From positions 1 through 27,474 of the forward strand of contig JBKQSL010000175.1 of NCBI GenBank assembly GCA_052143655.1: 27,474 nt of DNA, given 5' to 3'. The position numbers were made by a program, and so were the translations under genes. The stretch is from CAVSUR01 sp052143655 (GTDB taxonomy: Bacteria; Actinomycetota; Actinomycetes; Streptosporangiales; Streptosporangiaceae). This document shows positions 1 through 7,444 of the stretch, piece after piece. The notes below the pieces were generated by a model. That model saw only the letters and a list, made by a program, of their open reading frames with translations. It had not been told where the DNA came from and ran no database searches. The first letter of the stretch is position 1. Every line of letters begins with the position of its first letter.

Positions 1-2
1 CC

Positions 3-152
3 AGCCTGGTGTGGAAGCCCGGCAGTTACGGTCACCTGACCGGAGAGCACTCGGGCAAGTGCCTCATCGACTCGGCCGCCGGGCCGAACGGCACACAGCT
101 CACCATCGCCACCTGCAAGAACGAGAACCAGGAGCACTGGACCCTGCCCTAG
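3..152 (+). CDS. C-terminal fragment of a ricin-type beta-trefoil lectin (CBM13) protein, 5' end outside window
   Basis: The reading frame is open from the window edge to a TAG at 150-152. The 49 visible residues contain GKCLIDSAAGPNGTQL followed by IATCKNENQEHWTLP. This is the usual end of a ricin-B/CBM13 repeat: a GKCLD-like start, NGT, a hydrophobic-xx-C strand and a Q/W-containing end, here with EHW rather than the common QQW. Such domains are normally C-terminal carbohydrate-binding modules on secreted actinobacterial glycosidases, proteases or toxins. The catalytic part, if any, lies upstream of the window. It converges on the decayed - strand genes that follow. Confidence 0.7.
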   Translation, partial: SLVWKPGSYGHLTGEHSGKCLIDSAAGPNGTQLTIATCKNENQEHWTLP

Positions 153-386
153 CCCGAGTTTCGTGTGCCCAGCAGCGTGGGTGCACAGCGTTGACCAGGA
201 GGTGGTCACGTTGAGGTGATCCACGCGCAAGCTCGTGTCCGCCAGCCGGTGGAAGTCCGGTCCGGGTAGCTGCCAGGAGGCCCGGTAGCAGGCTGCCGGT
301 GCCGGGGGGAAACGCCCGGTGCCGAAGCGCAGCGTCGAAAGCCCCTTCGGGGGGAGCAACTGTCCAGCCCGCAGCATGAAGCGAAT
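153..386. other. Stretch between the lectin end and the LCAT-like relic with no identifiable gene
   Basis: No convincing coding region is seen. The - strand frame of the downstream LCAT-like relic stays open through this stretch, but its translation (for example FGTGRFPPAP, then RVDHLNV) no longer resembles an acyl-hydrolase. The relic therefore appears to be joined here to unrelated DNA. No terminator with a T-run was found. Confidence 0.4.
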
Positions 387-677
387 CCTGCAGCCGAGTG
401 ACCGCAAACGGCCTAGGAGCCGGTCGTAGCCCTTGACCGGGGTCCACACGCGGGGGAGGACGTGCAGGTCTGGCGTGAGGGCGACCGGCTCGACGCCGTC
501 GTCGGGGTGGTGGTCGCCGATGTCCTCGGGCAGTTACAGCCGCTTGATCGAGGTGCCGAAGGTGCCGATCGCCCGTAGGGCCGAGCCTGCCGACGGCGCC
601 CAGACGAGGTGACCGTCCTGGCGCAGGGTGCTGCCCAGGATTCCGGGAAGCACGACGACAAGGTCAGTTGCCGTCAT
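387..677 (-). pseudogene. Lecithin:cholesterol acyltransferase (LCAT)-like alpha/beta hydrolase, truncated, with an in-frame stop
   Basis: From ATG at 677 the frame reads MTATDLVVVLPGILGS, then DGHLVW, then FGTSIKRL, a TAA at 534-536, LPEDIGDHHPDDGVEP, and DLHVLPRVWTPVKGYDRLL. This is the N-terminus of actinobacterial LCAT-like esterases (VVVxPGIMGS oxyanion region, GVxPxxLMPDLHVLPGxWxPxxGY). Homology stops near codon 97, well before the catalytic GxSxG, so the enzyme is dead through both a nonsense codon and truncation. The start overlaps the end of the TPR-like relic (stop at 664-666) by 14 nt, as in a translationally coupled pair. The family identification comes from motif memory. Confidence 0.6.
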
Positions 678-1565
678 CAGCTGGCTCCTCGGGAGAGATT
701 CCCTGGGTTGAACCGGATGGGGTTGTGAGGCCGGGTATGAGCTGCAGGACGCCGTGGTGGTGCTGGCCGATCTCGGCGAGTTCGTTGATCCACGCTGGCG
801 AGTGGGCTGGGTCGAGAGTACGGGCTTCGGTGATCAGGTTCAGTGCCCGGTCCTGGTCTCCGGCGATTGCTGTCCCTGCGGCGTAATAGAACAAGGCAGA
901 AGCAATTTCCGCCTTGGTAGTCGCGATGGTGGTGGCCACGGTCGCCGCTGGCAGGAGGCTGGCGGGATCGGGGCGGGTGGCCCAGAGTATGCAGCAGGCC
1001 AGGAAACCGGCCTGGCTCGGCGAGGGCATCGAAGACCGGCTCGGCGTCACCTGCCCTGGCCAGGTCAAGCAGGCTACCGGCACGCAAGGCAGCCAGGGAC
1101 ATGTCGTCATCCCGCGCGGCCAGATCGCGGAGCAGGCCAGCCATCACCTCGCCAAGCAGCTCGCCACCACGGTGGGCTAGCATGGCCTGCTGGCTGACGG
1201 GGTCAGCGGCAGCGAACTCGTGAGCCAGGACCGTCAGCAGCAGAGGCTGGTAGGCGCGCTGGACGCCTTCCCGCAAAGAGCTTTCCCGCAGGCCCGTGTA
1301 GCGGCTTGCGGCCTTCTCGCTCATATCGAACAGCGCCTCTCCCACCGCGGCGTCAGCTGCGGATCCCAGTAGTTCGAGATGAGCAGCCAGGTAGTCCCGC
1401 TCGGCAGTGTAAGTATCGGTCCCGACCCACGTCCGGGCCGCACCGAGCAGCTCCGGATCAACGGTGAGCCAGGCCGGGACAGGCCCGCGGGTGTGATGTG
1501 CCCAGTTCCTGTCGAAGCTGAGCGGATCGCCGGCGCGGTGACGGCGGGCTTCTTCGTGGCCGACG
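664..1565 (-). pseudogene. TPR-type (CHAT/LCAT-associated) protein remnant, 5'-truncated and frameshifted
   Basis: A coding trace runs from about 1562 (GHEEARRHRAGD, TVDPELLGAARTW, YLAAHLELLGSAADAAVGEAL, ARDDDMSLAALRAGSLLDLA) to GRFPGLLHTLGHPP. It then needs a frame change at about 975-1010 to continue as TIATTKAEIASALFYYAAG, GDQDRALNLITEARTLDP, AWINELAEIGQHHH, ending at the TGA at 664. Alternating helices with an A-x-G-D-x-x-x-A-L pattern suggest tetratricopeptide repeats. It has no start codon, because its 5' end abuts the integrase remnant. The neighbouring LCAT-like gene fits known actinobacterial TPR/CHAT-LCAT neighbourhoods. The exact family is uncertain. Confidence 0.5.
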
Positions 1566-2105
1566 GTCGACCGCGACGATCCCGCAAGCCTGGGTGTGCA
1601 GGGACTGCCGCCAGGTCGGGCCCGAACGGCGCGGCGCCGGATCGATACCCGCAGCCCGCAGGATCTCCCACACGGTAGACGGTGCGACCGTCACGCCGAG
1701 TCTTGTCAGTTCGCCGTGGATCCGGCGGTATCCCCACAGCGGATTCTCCTTCGCCAGCCGAACGACAAGGGCTGGCGATGCTCCGGACCGTCGGCGGGCG
1801 CCCTGGCTTGCGCCGCTTGGTCGTGTCGTACTTCATCGCGGCCAGCTTGCGGTGCCAGGCCAGCAGCGTCGCGGGCGTCACGGGAAAGATGTCGGCCAGC
1901 GCCTTCGGGGTATGAGTCGTGCCAGCGCGGCGAACCACACCCGGTCGGCCTGCTTGTAACGCACGCGGCCGAGATTGCGGCGCAGCACCGCGTTCTCGTG
2001 CCGGAGGACGAGCAGCTCAGCATCCTTCGCCCGGTTGCCGCGGAACACCAGCATGGCCAGGCCGAGTATACGGCCGGTCAGCAGGTAGACGATCTTGAGC
2101 AGCAC
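1566..2105 (-). pseudogene. Integrase-core (rve, DDE) transposase remnant with two frameshifts, 3'-truncated
   Basis: GTG at 2105 begins VLLKIVYLLTGRILGLAML, then DAELLVLRHENAVLRR and RVWFAALARLIPRRRW. A one-base loss near 1883 moves the frame to ALADIFPVTPATLLAWHRK, KPGRPPTVRSIAS. A one-base gain near 1770 moves it to LVVRLAKENPLWGYRRIHGE, VAPSTVWEILRAAGID, TWRQSLHTQACGIVAVD. This is the HTH plus linker of a common actinobacterial integrase-core transposase (IS481/IS3-like). The match ends at the first catalytic Asp (GIVAVD), so the catalytic core is missing. The element appears to have landed in, or recombined with, the TPR-like gene to its left. Confidence 0.75.
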
Positions 2106-2180
2106 CCGCCCAGCCAACCATCACCGCGTCCAGCCTGTTGGCAACAATGCAGTTCACCACCCAAATCGAGTATTCGAGCG

Positions 2181-2326
2181 CCACAGGTTCCGCTGCCGGT
2201 GGAAGGTCCGCCCGGAAACCTGCAGCTCGCGGCAGGTTGTCAGCGACGTCGCTGCCCACGCCGAGCAATCCGGTCGGTGCCGCTTGCGCACGACCCGCTT
2301 GGGCGTGTGCCTGCGTCTGGTAAACT
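2181..2326 (-). pseudogene. IS3-family OrfA (HTH) remnant, frameshifted
   Basis: The - strand reads FTRRRHTPKRVVRK, then in a shifted frame RLLGVGSDVAD, and back in the first frame CRELQVSGRTFHRQRN. Together these reproduce the N-terminal HTH of IS3-family OrfA (RRRxTPEQVVRKLxEADRLL, CRELQVSExTxHRWRNxYGG). No OrfB follows; the sequence runs into the separate integrase remnant below 2117. A short dead scrap that marks a former insertion next to the effector gene. Confidence 0.6.
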
Positions 2327-2332
2327 GAGATT

Positions 2333-2374
2333 TGAGATTTTTTGGGCCCGGAAACGGGGGCAGCAAGAATCTCA
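2333..2374. repeat. Imperfect inverted repeat / hairpin upstream of the effector gene
   Basis: TGAGATTTTT (2333-2342) can pair with AAGAATCTCA (2365-2374), ten pairs including one G-U. Inside it, CCCG-GAAA-CGGG (2347-2358) forms a perfect 4-bp stem with a GNRA-type loop. It lies just beyond the IS3 OrfA scrap and about 110 nt upstream of the effector ATG. It may be an IS end, an insulating hairpin or part of the effector leader; sequence alone does not decide. Confidence 0.35.
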
Positions 2375-2483
2375 CACAACCTGGGTCAACTAGAGGGGTC
2401 ATATCACTTCGCGAACGGCCGTGACGGCATAGTGACGCGGCGGCGCGAGTCTCGCCAAAGCATTTAGCCCGAAGGACGAGGGC

Positions 2484-4655
2484 ATGGCTGAGTTCACACT
2501 CACACGGCAGCAACGGGGCCAGTCACCCGAAGACCGGCAGGCTGCATTGGTCCGTGTTCCGCTCCGTCCAGGCCGCGCGCTCGCGCCCGGACATTACGTG
2601 CCAGGTGATGGCGCGGAGAGTCATCTCAAGCATTCGGTGGTTACAACTGCCGGTGAGATCCAGTCGAGTGTCCTGGACGCCATCAATGGCCCCAAGCTCC
2701 CTCTCGGTAGCGGCACCTCACTATTGACGGAGTCCCGGCTCGTTGGAGACTTCAGCGGAGTCCCGGTGCGAGCCGTTTACCCCCAGACCACCACTGAGGA
2801 TCATCGACCTGCCATATGGGACGTGCGAGGAATGCCGCAATCCAGCCGAGCTGCTTCAGTGGTGGCAGAGCGCGAGCCTAACCGCCGGTCGGGTGACTCC
2901 ACCGCAGAGGACGCCGGCCAGCGCGCCTCAATGAAGTCCTCTGTGAGCCGTTCTATCGCTGCAATCACCTCGGCGATCCTTGCGCGCGTGCCTATTGACG
3001 AAGACGTCGCTGAGGATGAGATCGAGAAGGTGGCCGACCTCGTGGCGGGAGCGCCGTGGACGTCAGTTGCTCCGCCTTCGGAACCGGCACGCCCTGGGCG
3101 AACTCACCTGCGCCCCATCCCCGCAGCCCGCGCGCGACGCCATACGGACAGCTATTCAGGCCTACCCGCGGTCGTCATAGACGCGCTGAATGCTGGCCAG
3201 GGCCAAGCGCTGGGCGACTCGGTCAGGGAGAACCTCGAAACCCGCTTCGGTCGGGATCTGACCCACATCCGCGTCCATACGGGGGGTCGAGAGACGTGGT
3301 CCGCCGAGGCGATGAATGCTCGAGCCTACTCAGTTGGTGAGCACATCGTGTTTGGAGAGGGCGCTTACACGCCCCACACCACGGCGGGGCGGCATCTCCT
3401 GGCCCACGAGGTAGCCCACGTCGTGCAGCACGACCATGCCGTCACGACCCGGACAGCGATTCGGCGCAGCATCCTCGTCGGCGGGCCGCCGTGGCCAGAA
3501 ATGTCCAGCGAGCAACGACGACGCTTCATCAACTCACACTACGGAGCCCATCCAGATAAGGTGCGAGCCGGACGCATCGTCGATGAACTTGCCAGCGCCC
3601 AGGATCCGATGCGCTTCACCAGCCTGGACGAGCTGAAGACTGAGGTAGACAAGCGGCTATCGACCTCCGAGGTTATGGAAGAAAGCCAGACAGCACGCCG
3701 GGTAAGCGGCGCATTAGAAAAGGCCTTCGGCTACCCTTTCACATCACCGAGTGACTTGTACGGACCGCGTGTCAACTATTCTGCCAGCCAGTATTGGAGC
3801 CCGACAGTCGCAGACAATTATGCTATCCGGAAAGACGTGGCCAAGAACAAGCAACTGCGAAATCTACCGCGAAGCGATCGTTGCACGGTCTACAGCGACC
3901 CATGCGGGCTCTATGAATGGAAGCTGACCGCTGCAGGCAAGACCGATCCGTACACGGCTATCTTGGCACTCTTCACTCCTCAGGAGCCGCACAAACGCTC
4001 ACTGCTCCATTGCGATTACCTCGTTTCCCTAGTCCAATTTCGGTCGTTGGCAGCGGCGATCGGCCGGACCGAGTTCAACGCTCGACTCCTGCATTACGGG
4101 CTAGATCGCATCGTGCTCAAATGGAATGCCTTCGACGAGCTGCAGGACATTGGCAGCATTCAGCGCATGAGCCCTTCCAGCGTGCACGATCTCGTGATCG
4201 GCGATCATGTGGTTTTCTACAATAACGTCGCGTATCCTCTGCTCAACCGCGGAGTGGGGAACGCATGGCAGCTGGAGAACGCGATCTTTGTGAACCGAAT
4301 TCAACAGCAGGATATCTTCCTCGGACACGGCTCGGGGCGCATGACCGAGACGCAAATGAAAGCAAAACTTGCAGAAGAGTACAATAAGGTAGCCGATGAG
4401 GCCATCGCTCTTACGCATAAGGCCGACTCAAAACGAGGAACTGCGAGCACGGATGCTATGGGGAAGTTGTCTTCCAGGTTCCCTTGCGTAAACAAGATTG
4501 GCGACGTCTGGAGGGTCCAGGGAGTCTCGCCGTGGTGTTCTAAGCCTGTGGATGTCAGCCTTCGGCGCATCGGCCCGTCCGAAGTAGTCGGACTGCATGA
4601 CCCCTGTGACCCGAGCCGGATGGGTGCAGTTCAAAGGCCAGCAGAGTCACGGTAA
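2484..4655 (+). CDS. Putative eCIS effector: DUF4157 domain fused to a Tgl-type protein-glutamine gamma-glutamyltransferase domain
   Basis: 723 aa; ATG at 2484 follows a purine-rich AGGACGAGG. Residues 1-225 are poorly conserved leader sequence. About 226-320 is a DUF4157 domain (ETRFGRDLTHIRVHTG, AYSVGEHIVFGEGAYTP) with the zincin-like HEVAHVVQ at 308-315. DUF4157 is characteristic of cargo linked to contractile injection systems. About 435-650 resembles Bacillus spore-coat transglutaminase Tgl: YEWKLTAAGKTDPYTAI, then LLHCDYLVSL (Cys510), AAAIGRTEFN, IGDHVVFYNN, WQLEN (Glu598) and FLGHGSG (His615), in the order of Tgl Cys116, Glu187 and His200. About 70 further residues with several cysteines follow. 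No signal peptide or membrane segment is seen, as expected for cargo loaded into a tube. It converges on the eCIS operon, and G+C is clearly lower (50% in 4381-4440). The enzymatic call rests on alignment by eye from memory. Confidence 0.78.
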   Translation: MAEFTLTRQQRGQSPEDRQAALVRVPLRPGRALAPGHYVPGDGAESHLKHSVVTTAGEIQSSVLDAINGPKLPLGSGTSLLTESRLVGDFSGVPVRAVYPQTTTEDHRPAIWDVRGMPQSSRAASVVAEREPNRRSGDSTAEDAGQRASMKSSVSRSIAAITSAILARVPIDEDVAEDEIEKVADLVAGAPWTSVAPPSEPARPGRTHLRPIPAARARRHTDSYSGLPAVVIDALNAGQGQALGDSVRENLETRFGRDLTHIRVHTGGRETWSAEAMNARAYSVGEHIVFGEGAYTPHTTAGRHLLAHEVAHVVQHDHAVTTRTAIRRSILVGGPPWPEMSSEQRRRFINSHYGAHPDKVRAGRIVDELASAQDPMRFTSLDELKTEVDKRLSTSEVMEESQTARRVSGALEKAFGYPFTSPSDLYGPRVNYSASQYWSPTVADNYAIRKDVAKNKQLRNLPRSDRCTVYSDPCGLYEWKLTAAGKTDPYTAILALFTPQEPHKRSLLHCDYLVSLVQFRSLAAAIGRTEFNARLLHYGLDRIVLKWNAFDELQDIGSIQRMSPSSVHDLVIGDHVVFYNNVAYPLLNRGVGNAWQLENAIFVNRIQQQDIFLGHGSGRMTETQMKAKLAEEYNKVADEAIALTHKADSKRGTASTDAMGKLSSRFPCVNKIGDVWRVQGVSPWCSKPVDVSLRRIGPSEVVGLHDPCDPSRMGAVQRPAESR

Positions 4656-4984
4656 CCAACCGGCCGAGACTGAGTTTTGCAAGAGCTACTAAGCTTGCCT
4701 TTTTAGCCCGGCCTGGCCATGTATATCCGATCGGATTCGGCGTGTCGGCGTGACTTGACGCGCCACCGCGTGATCATCTTCGGGTTCGTTCCACGGATCC
4801 CGGAGATGAAAGCGGTGGCCGCAGATGTCTACGATGACAGCTCTCCCGCTAGTCGCGGGAGCGCTGGGCGGCGTCATTAACGAGTACTACTGGGCCGCGT
4901 AGCCACCTCATGAAACGCCAGGTCAGGCGCCACGCGATGGTTTTGAAGCGGTACAGGCCCACCAGCGCGGTTAGGGGAGGAGCC
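4656..4984. other. Convergent intergenic region between effector and PAAR-like gene
   Basis: The two genes converge here. I see no gene with family resemblance. A possible 25-codon + strand ORF at 4825-4902 (MSTMTALPLVAGALGG then VINEYYWAA) lacks a clear ribosome-binding site and overlaps the hairpin listed separately, so it is not called. Confidence 0.4.
4839..4865. terminator. Candidate bidirectional hairpin terminator between convergent genes
   Basis: CTCCCGC (4843-4849) and GCGGGAG (4855-4861) form a perfect 7-bp stem around TAGTC. After one mismatch the stem extends by AGC (4839-4841) with GCT (4863-4865). Its place between two convergent genes suits a shared transcription stop. There is no T-tract on either side, so it would be a non-canonical actinobacterial-type hairpin. 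Confidence 0.45.
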
Positions 4985-5368
4985 TTACGTCCCCATGCCA
5001 AGTTGCTGTTCGGGGGTGACCACGGAGATCGTCCCGCCCCACATGCACTGGCATGTCGACGTAACGAGCACGCACGGGAGGCCGCCGATCTGGGCAGACA
5101 CGGACCCGGCCGTCCACGGTGCGCCGGTAGCCGGCACGCACGGCTGGGGTGTCAGGACCCCGTGGGCGGCAGCAGTCGCAGTGGCCACCTGGGGGTTGCC
5201 GAGGCTCATGCACATGCCGAAGGTGGGAATGTTGGTGTCGGGGATGGTGTCTGCGATCGTTGCGACAGGTGTGGTTGCCGACACGATCGGTGTTGCCACG
5301 ATGAGGCTGGCGGGCGTGGCACCCATGGTGCAGGTCATGGTCGTTCCCGCAGTGACAAATGGAGGCAT
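4985..5368 (-). CDS. DUF4280 PAAR-like spike-tip protein
   Basis: 127 aa from ATG at 5368: MPPFVTAGTTMTCTMGATP, then SLIV, IPTFGMCMSLGNPQVATATA, CVPATGAPWTAG and CQCMWGGTISVVTP. This is the DUF4280 pattern (VTxGAxLxCSxGxxPSxL, FGMCxSxxNP, CxPxTxxPW, CxWGGxIxI), a PAAR-like family expected to cap the spike and sometimes carry cargo. It is the last gene of the operon, 210 nt after the FHA gene and facing the effector across the convergent region. The frame stays open upstream to 5575, but that extension has no family resemblance, so the ATG starting MPPFV was chosen. The same position in Afp/PVC systems is filled by the Afp10 PAAR tip. Confidence 0.85.
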   Translation of the reverse strand: MPPFVTAGTTMTCTMGATPASLIVATPIVSATTPVATIADTIPDTNIPTFGMCMSLGNPQVATATAAAHGVLTPQPCVPATGAPWTAGSVSAQIGGLPCVLVTSTCQCMWGGTISVVTPEQQLGMGT

Positions 5369-5578
5369 GTAGTGACCGCCCTTCCAGATGTAAACGGAGA
5401 CAGGCCAACTGAGACTGCGAGCGATTCTGCGGGCGGCGCCGGAGTTCGGGCGCTTAATCACCGCGAGGAGGACCGGACGGTGTGCGAACCGGCCGATCGA
5501 TGGGCCTGCGCCTCGAAGGCACCGTTGGGCCGCCGGCAACAGGCCGGTTGCCTGAGCCTGGTCCAGGTCCGGCATCCC

Positions 5579-6040
5579 TTAGCCCGTTTCCAGCATCAGC
5601 TGCACGCCGCCGACGTCAATTTCGTCACCGGGCGCGAGGGGAGTCTGACGCTCGATGGGCGTGCCGTTGACTTTGGTCCCATTCGTGGAGCGGAGATCCT
5701 CGATCGTCACCTTGTCGCCGTGTACCCGCAGCACCGCGTGGTTGTGGGAGACCCTGAGGTCGTCGAGCTGTATCTCCGAGCCTTCCTCGCGTCCGATGAT
5801 CAGCTCACCCTGGTGAAGGTGGAACGCCTCTCCCGCGTTGGCGCCGCTGGTCAGGAGGATCCGCAGCAACGGTGCTGCCGGGACTGAGGGAATGATCTGG
5901 GTAGCGGCTGCCGGCGAGACGAGCGGCGGTTGTGGCGGCCGGTGCCGCACCGGCTTACCGGTGAGGCGGCCCTGGATCTCTCGGCGTCGCTGTTGCTGAT
6001 GCTCAAAGAATGCCCGTCCTTCGAGCGCCGCGGCGGCCAC
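5579..6040 (-). CDS. FHA-domain protein of the eCIS operon
   Basis: 153 aa from GTG at 6040, one base after the TGA of the DUF6519 gene and preceded by AGGAG. The first 50 residues are a polar helix (FFEHQQQRRREIQ) and a proline-rich linker. About 57-153 is a complete forkhead-associated domain: GEAFHLHQGELIIGREEGSE (GR at 83-84), LRVSHNHAVL (Ser98, His101) and LRSTNGTKVNGT (Asn120-Gly121), so the phosphothreonine-binding residues are kept. It has no kinase, membrane or secretion signal. FHA proteins control type VI secretion through threonine phosphorylation. By analogy this one could link assembly or firing to Ser/Thr kinases, but no kinase gene lies in the window. The role is inference; the domain is clear. 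Confidence 0.88.
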   Translation of the reverse strand: MAAAALEGRAFFEHQQQRRREIQGRLTGKPVRHRPPQPPLVSPAAATQIIPSVPAAPLLRILLTSGANAGEAFHLHQGELIIGREEGSEIQLDDLRVSHNHAVLRVHGDKVTIEDLRSTNGTKVNGTPIERQTPLAPGDEIDVGGVQLMLETG

Positions 6041-6041
6041 G

Positions 6042-7436
6042 TCAGGACTCCTGGCCTTCGTCCGAGTCACCGGGCTCCGGCCAGGCCAGGTTGGTGAAAA
6101 GGGTCCGCATGTCCTCCACGTTCCCTTTGTCTTTGACCAATGCGAGGGGCACCAGGTAGCGGGCGGGGCCCTGCGGCGGAACGGCAGACGGGTGGGTGCC
6201 GCCGGGCCACAGGAGGCCGCCGGTCGCCGTCCGCGCCGGAATCCGCCAGTAGTCGCCGCGCCGGTACTCGGCCCCGCTCGCGGCGAAGCGGACTTGAACG
6301 CCATCTTCGAGGTCGAGCCGGGTGTCCCAGCCGTCGCTGGCGGGCGACTCGACAACCGGAATCCCGTCTGGGCCGCCCGGACCGTCGGCCTGGTCCCAGC
6401 GGCGGAGATAGGGATGCAGGGACAGATCGGTTGCAAGCGCTCCGCCGAGGGTGATGATCCGGTCGGCGCGGTCGATCGCCCGCACGTCCAGCAGCGGAGC
6501 CGGCGTGCCTTGCGGCACCCAGGTATCGTCGATGAGCTCGATCCAGTCACCGACGTCCAGCCCGGTGCGTTCATCACGCCCGAGGGAGGCGACGGTCACC
6601 TTCACGGCCGGGTCGGTCGCCTTTGTCTCTGCGTCATCGATGTCCACGATACGGAACTCGACAGAACCGTTTTCGCGCGACCATTTGACGGTCGGCTTGG
6701 ACGCGGCGGCCGTGCCGCCGGCCACCGTGCCGCCGGCGTGCACCTCGACCCGGTACAGCTGATTCTCCACGCCCAGGTAACCCGAGGTGGCCGGCACGAT
6801 CGACGCATCCCCGGTCACGGCGTCTTGCTCGACGCGCGCCGCCAGCAGCGGGCGCGTTCGGCCGTCGGCGTTGTACTTGTCGAACACTCCGGAGATGTGA
6901 TCGGGGTTGAGGTTATTCGGCGTCACGGCGGCGATCTGGGTGCCGTCCGGCAGGGTGGTGCTGACCGCCGGGACCCAGGCCACCTGGGAGCGCACAGTGG
7001 TGTCGGGCGGGTACGGGCCGAGGGCCGGCTCGAGCAGGTCGGGATCGACCACGGCGCTCACCGAGCGCTCCCAGACGAGCAGCTGCACCAGGTAGGGGGG
7101 CTCTGGCAAGGGACCGGCGCCGGGCACCAGGCTGCTGTAGGTCGCCCCTGTGACTCCTTCCGCTGGCTCGGGCATATCGCAGCGCAGGCCGTACACGTAG
7201 TAGTGACCCGGGCTGAAGGTCAGGTCGGCGCCGTTGAGCCCGACGCGGAAGCCGGCCCGGGTGACGTGGCCGCCGAAGGGACCGATGAAATCGACGGCGA
7301 GTGTCCGCAGCCAGTCGAGGAGAATGGCGGTCTGCTCGTTGGCATCGGCGTCCAGCTGGACGCGGCCCTGCTGAGACCACACCCCAGTGTAGGCCTTGCC
7401 GCGGGAATAGGTCATCCGCGAAAAATCGCCGTACAT
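6042..7436 (-). CDS. DUF6519-family eCIS-associated protein
   Basis: 464 aa. The N-terminus MYGDFSRMTYSRGKAYTGVW then QQGRVQLDADANEQ is the signature of the DUF6519 family (M-x-G-D-F-S-R, Q-Q-G-R-V-x-L-D-A-D-x-N-E-Q), found in contractile injection and phage-tail-like clusters. Two ATGs lie in tandem (7439 and 7436). AGGAG at 7442-7446 is better spaced to the second, which also matches the family start, so 7436 was chosen. The rest is beta-rich with repeated short strands (TVKWSRENGSVEF, DDTWVPQGTPAPLLDV), consistent with an extracellular or baseplate-peripheral structural part. It lies 8 nt after the tail-protein-I gene. Exact placement in the particle is unknown. Confidence 0.8.
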   Translation of the reverse strand: MYGDFSRMTYSRGKAYTGVWSQQGRVQLDADANEQTAILLDWLRTLAVDFIGPFGGHVTRAGFRVGLNGADLTFSPGHYYVYGLRCDMPEPAEGVTGATYSSLVPGAGPLPEPPYLVQLLVWERSVSAVVDPDLLEPALGPYPPDTTVRSQVAWVPAVSTTLPDGTQIAAVTPNNLNPDHISGVFDKYNADGRTRPLLAARVEQDAVTGDASIVPATSGYLGVENQLYRVEVHAGGTVAGGTAAASKPTVKWSRENGSVEFRIVDIDDAETKATDPAVKVTVASLGRDERTGLDVGDWIELIDDTWVPQGTPAPLLDVRAIDRADRIITLGGALATDLSLHPYLRRWDQADGPGGPDGIPVVESPASDGWDTRLDLEDGVQVRFAASGAEYRRGDYWRIPARTATGGLLWPGGTHPSAVPPQGPARYLVPLALVKDKGNVEDMRTLFTNLAWPEPGDSDEGQES

Positions 7437-7444
7437 CATGTCTC

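Noticed and set aside
3402..3434. The effector as an active metalloprotease through its HEVAHVVQ motif
   Set aside because: HExxH-like motifs are present in nearly all DUF4157 domains in eCIS cargo; no separate zincin domain is seen, so I treat it as part of the cargo domain, without claiming protease activity.
4825..4902. 25-codon + strand ORF between effector and PAAR-like gene
   Set aside because: No clear ribosome-binding site, overlaps a strong hairpin, no recognisable peptide family.
5369..5575. Upstream extension of the PAAR-like gene
   Set aside because: The frame is open but has no DUF4280 resemblance, and the family start MPPFVTAG is present at 5368.
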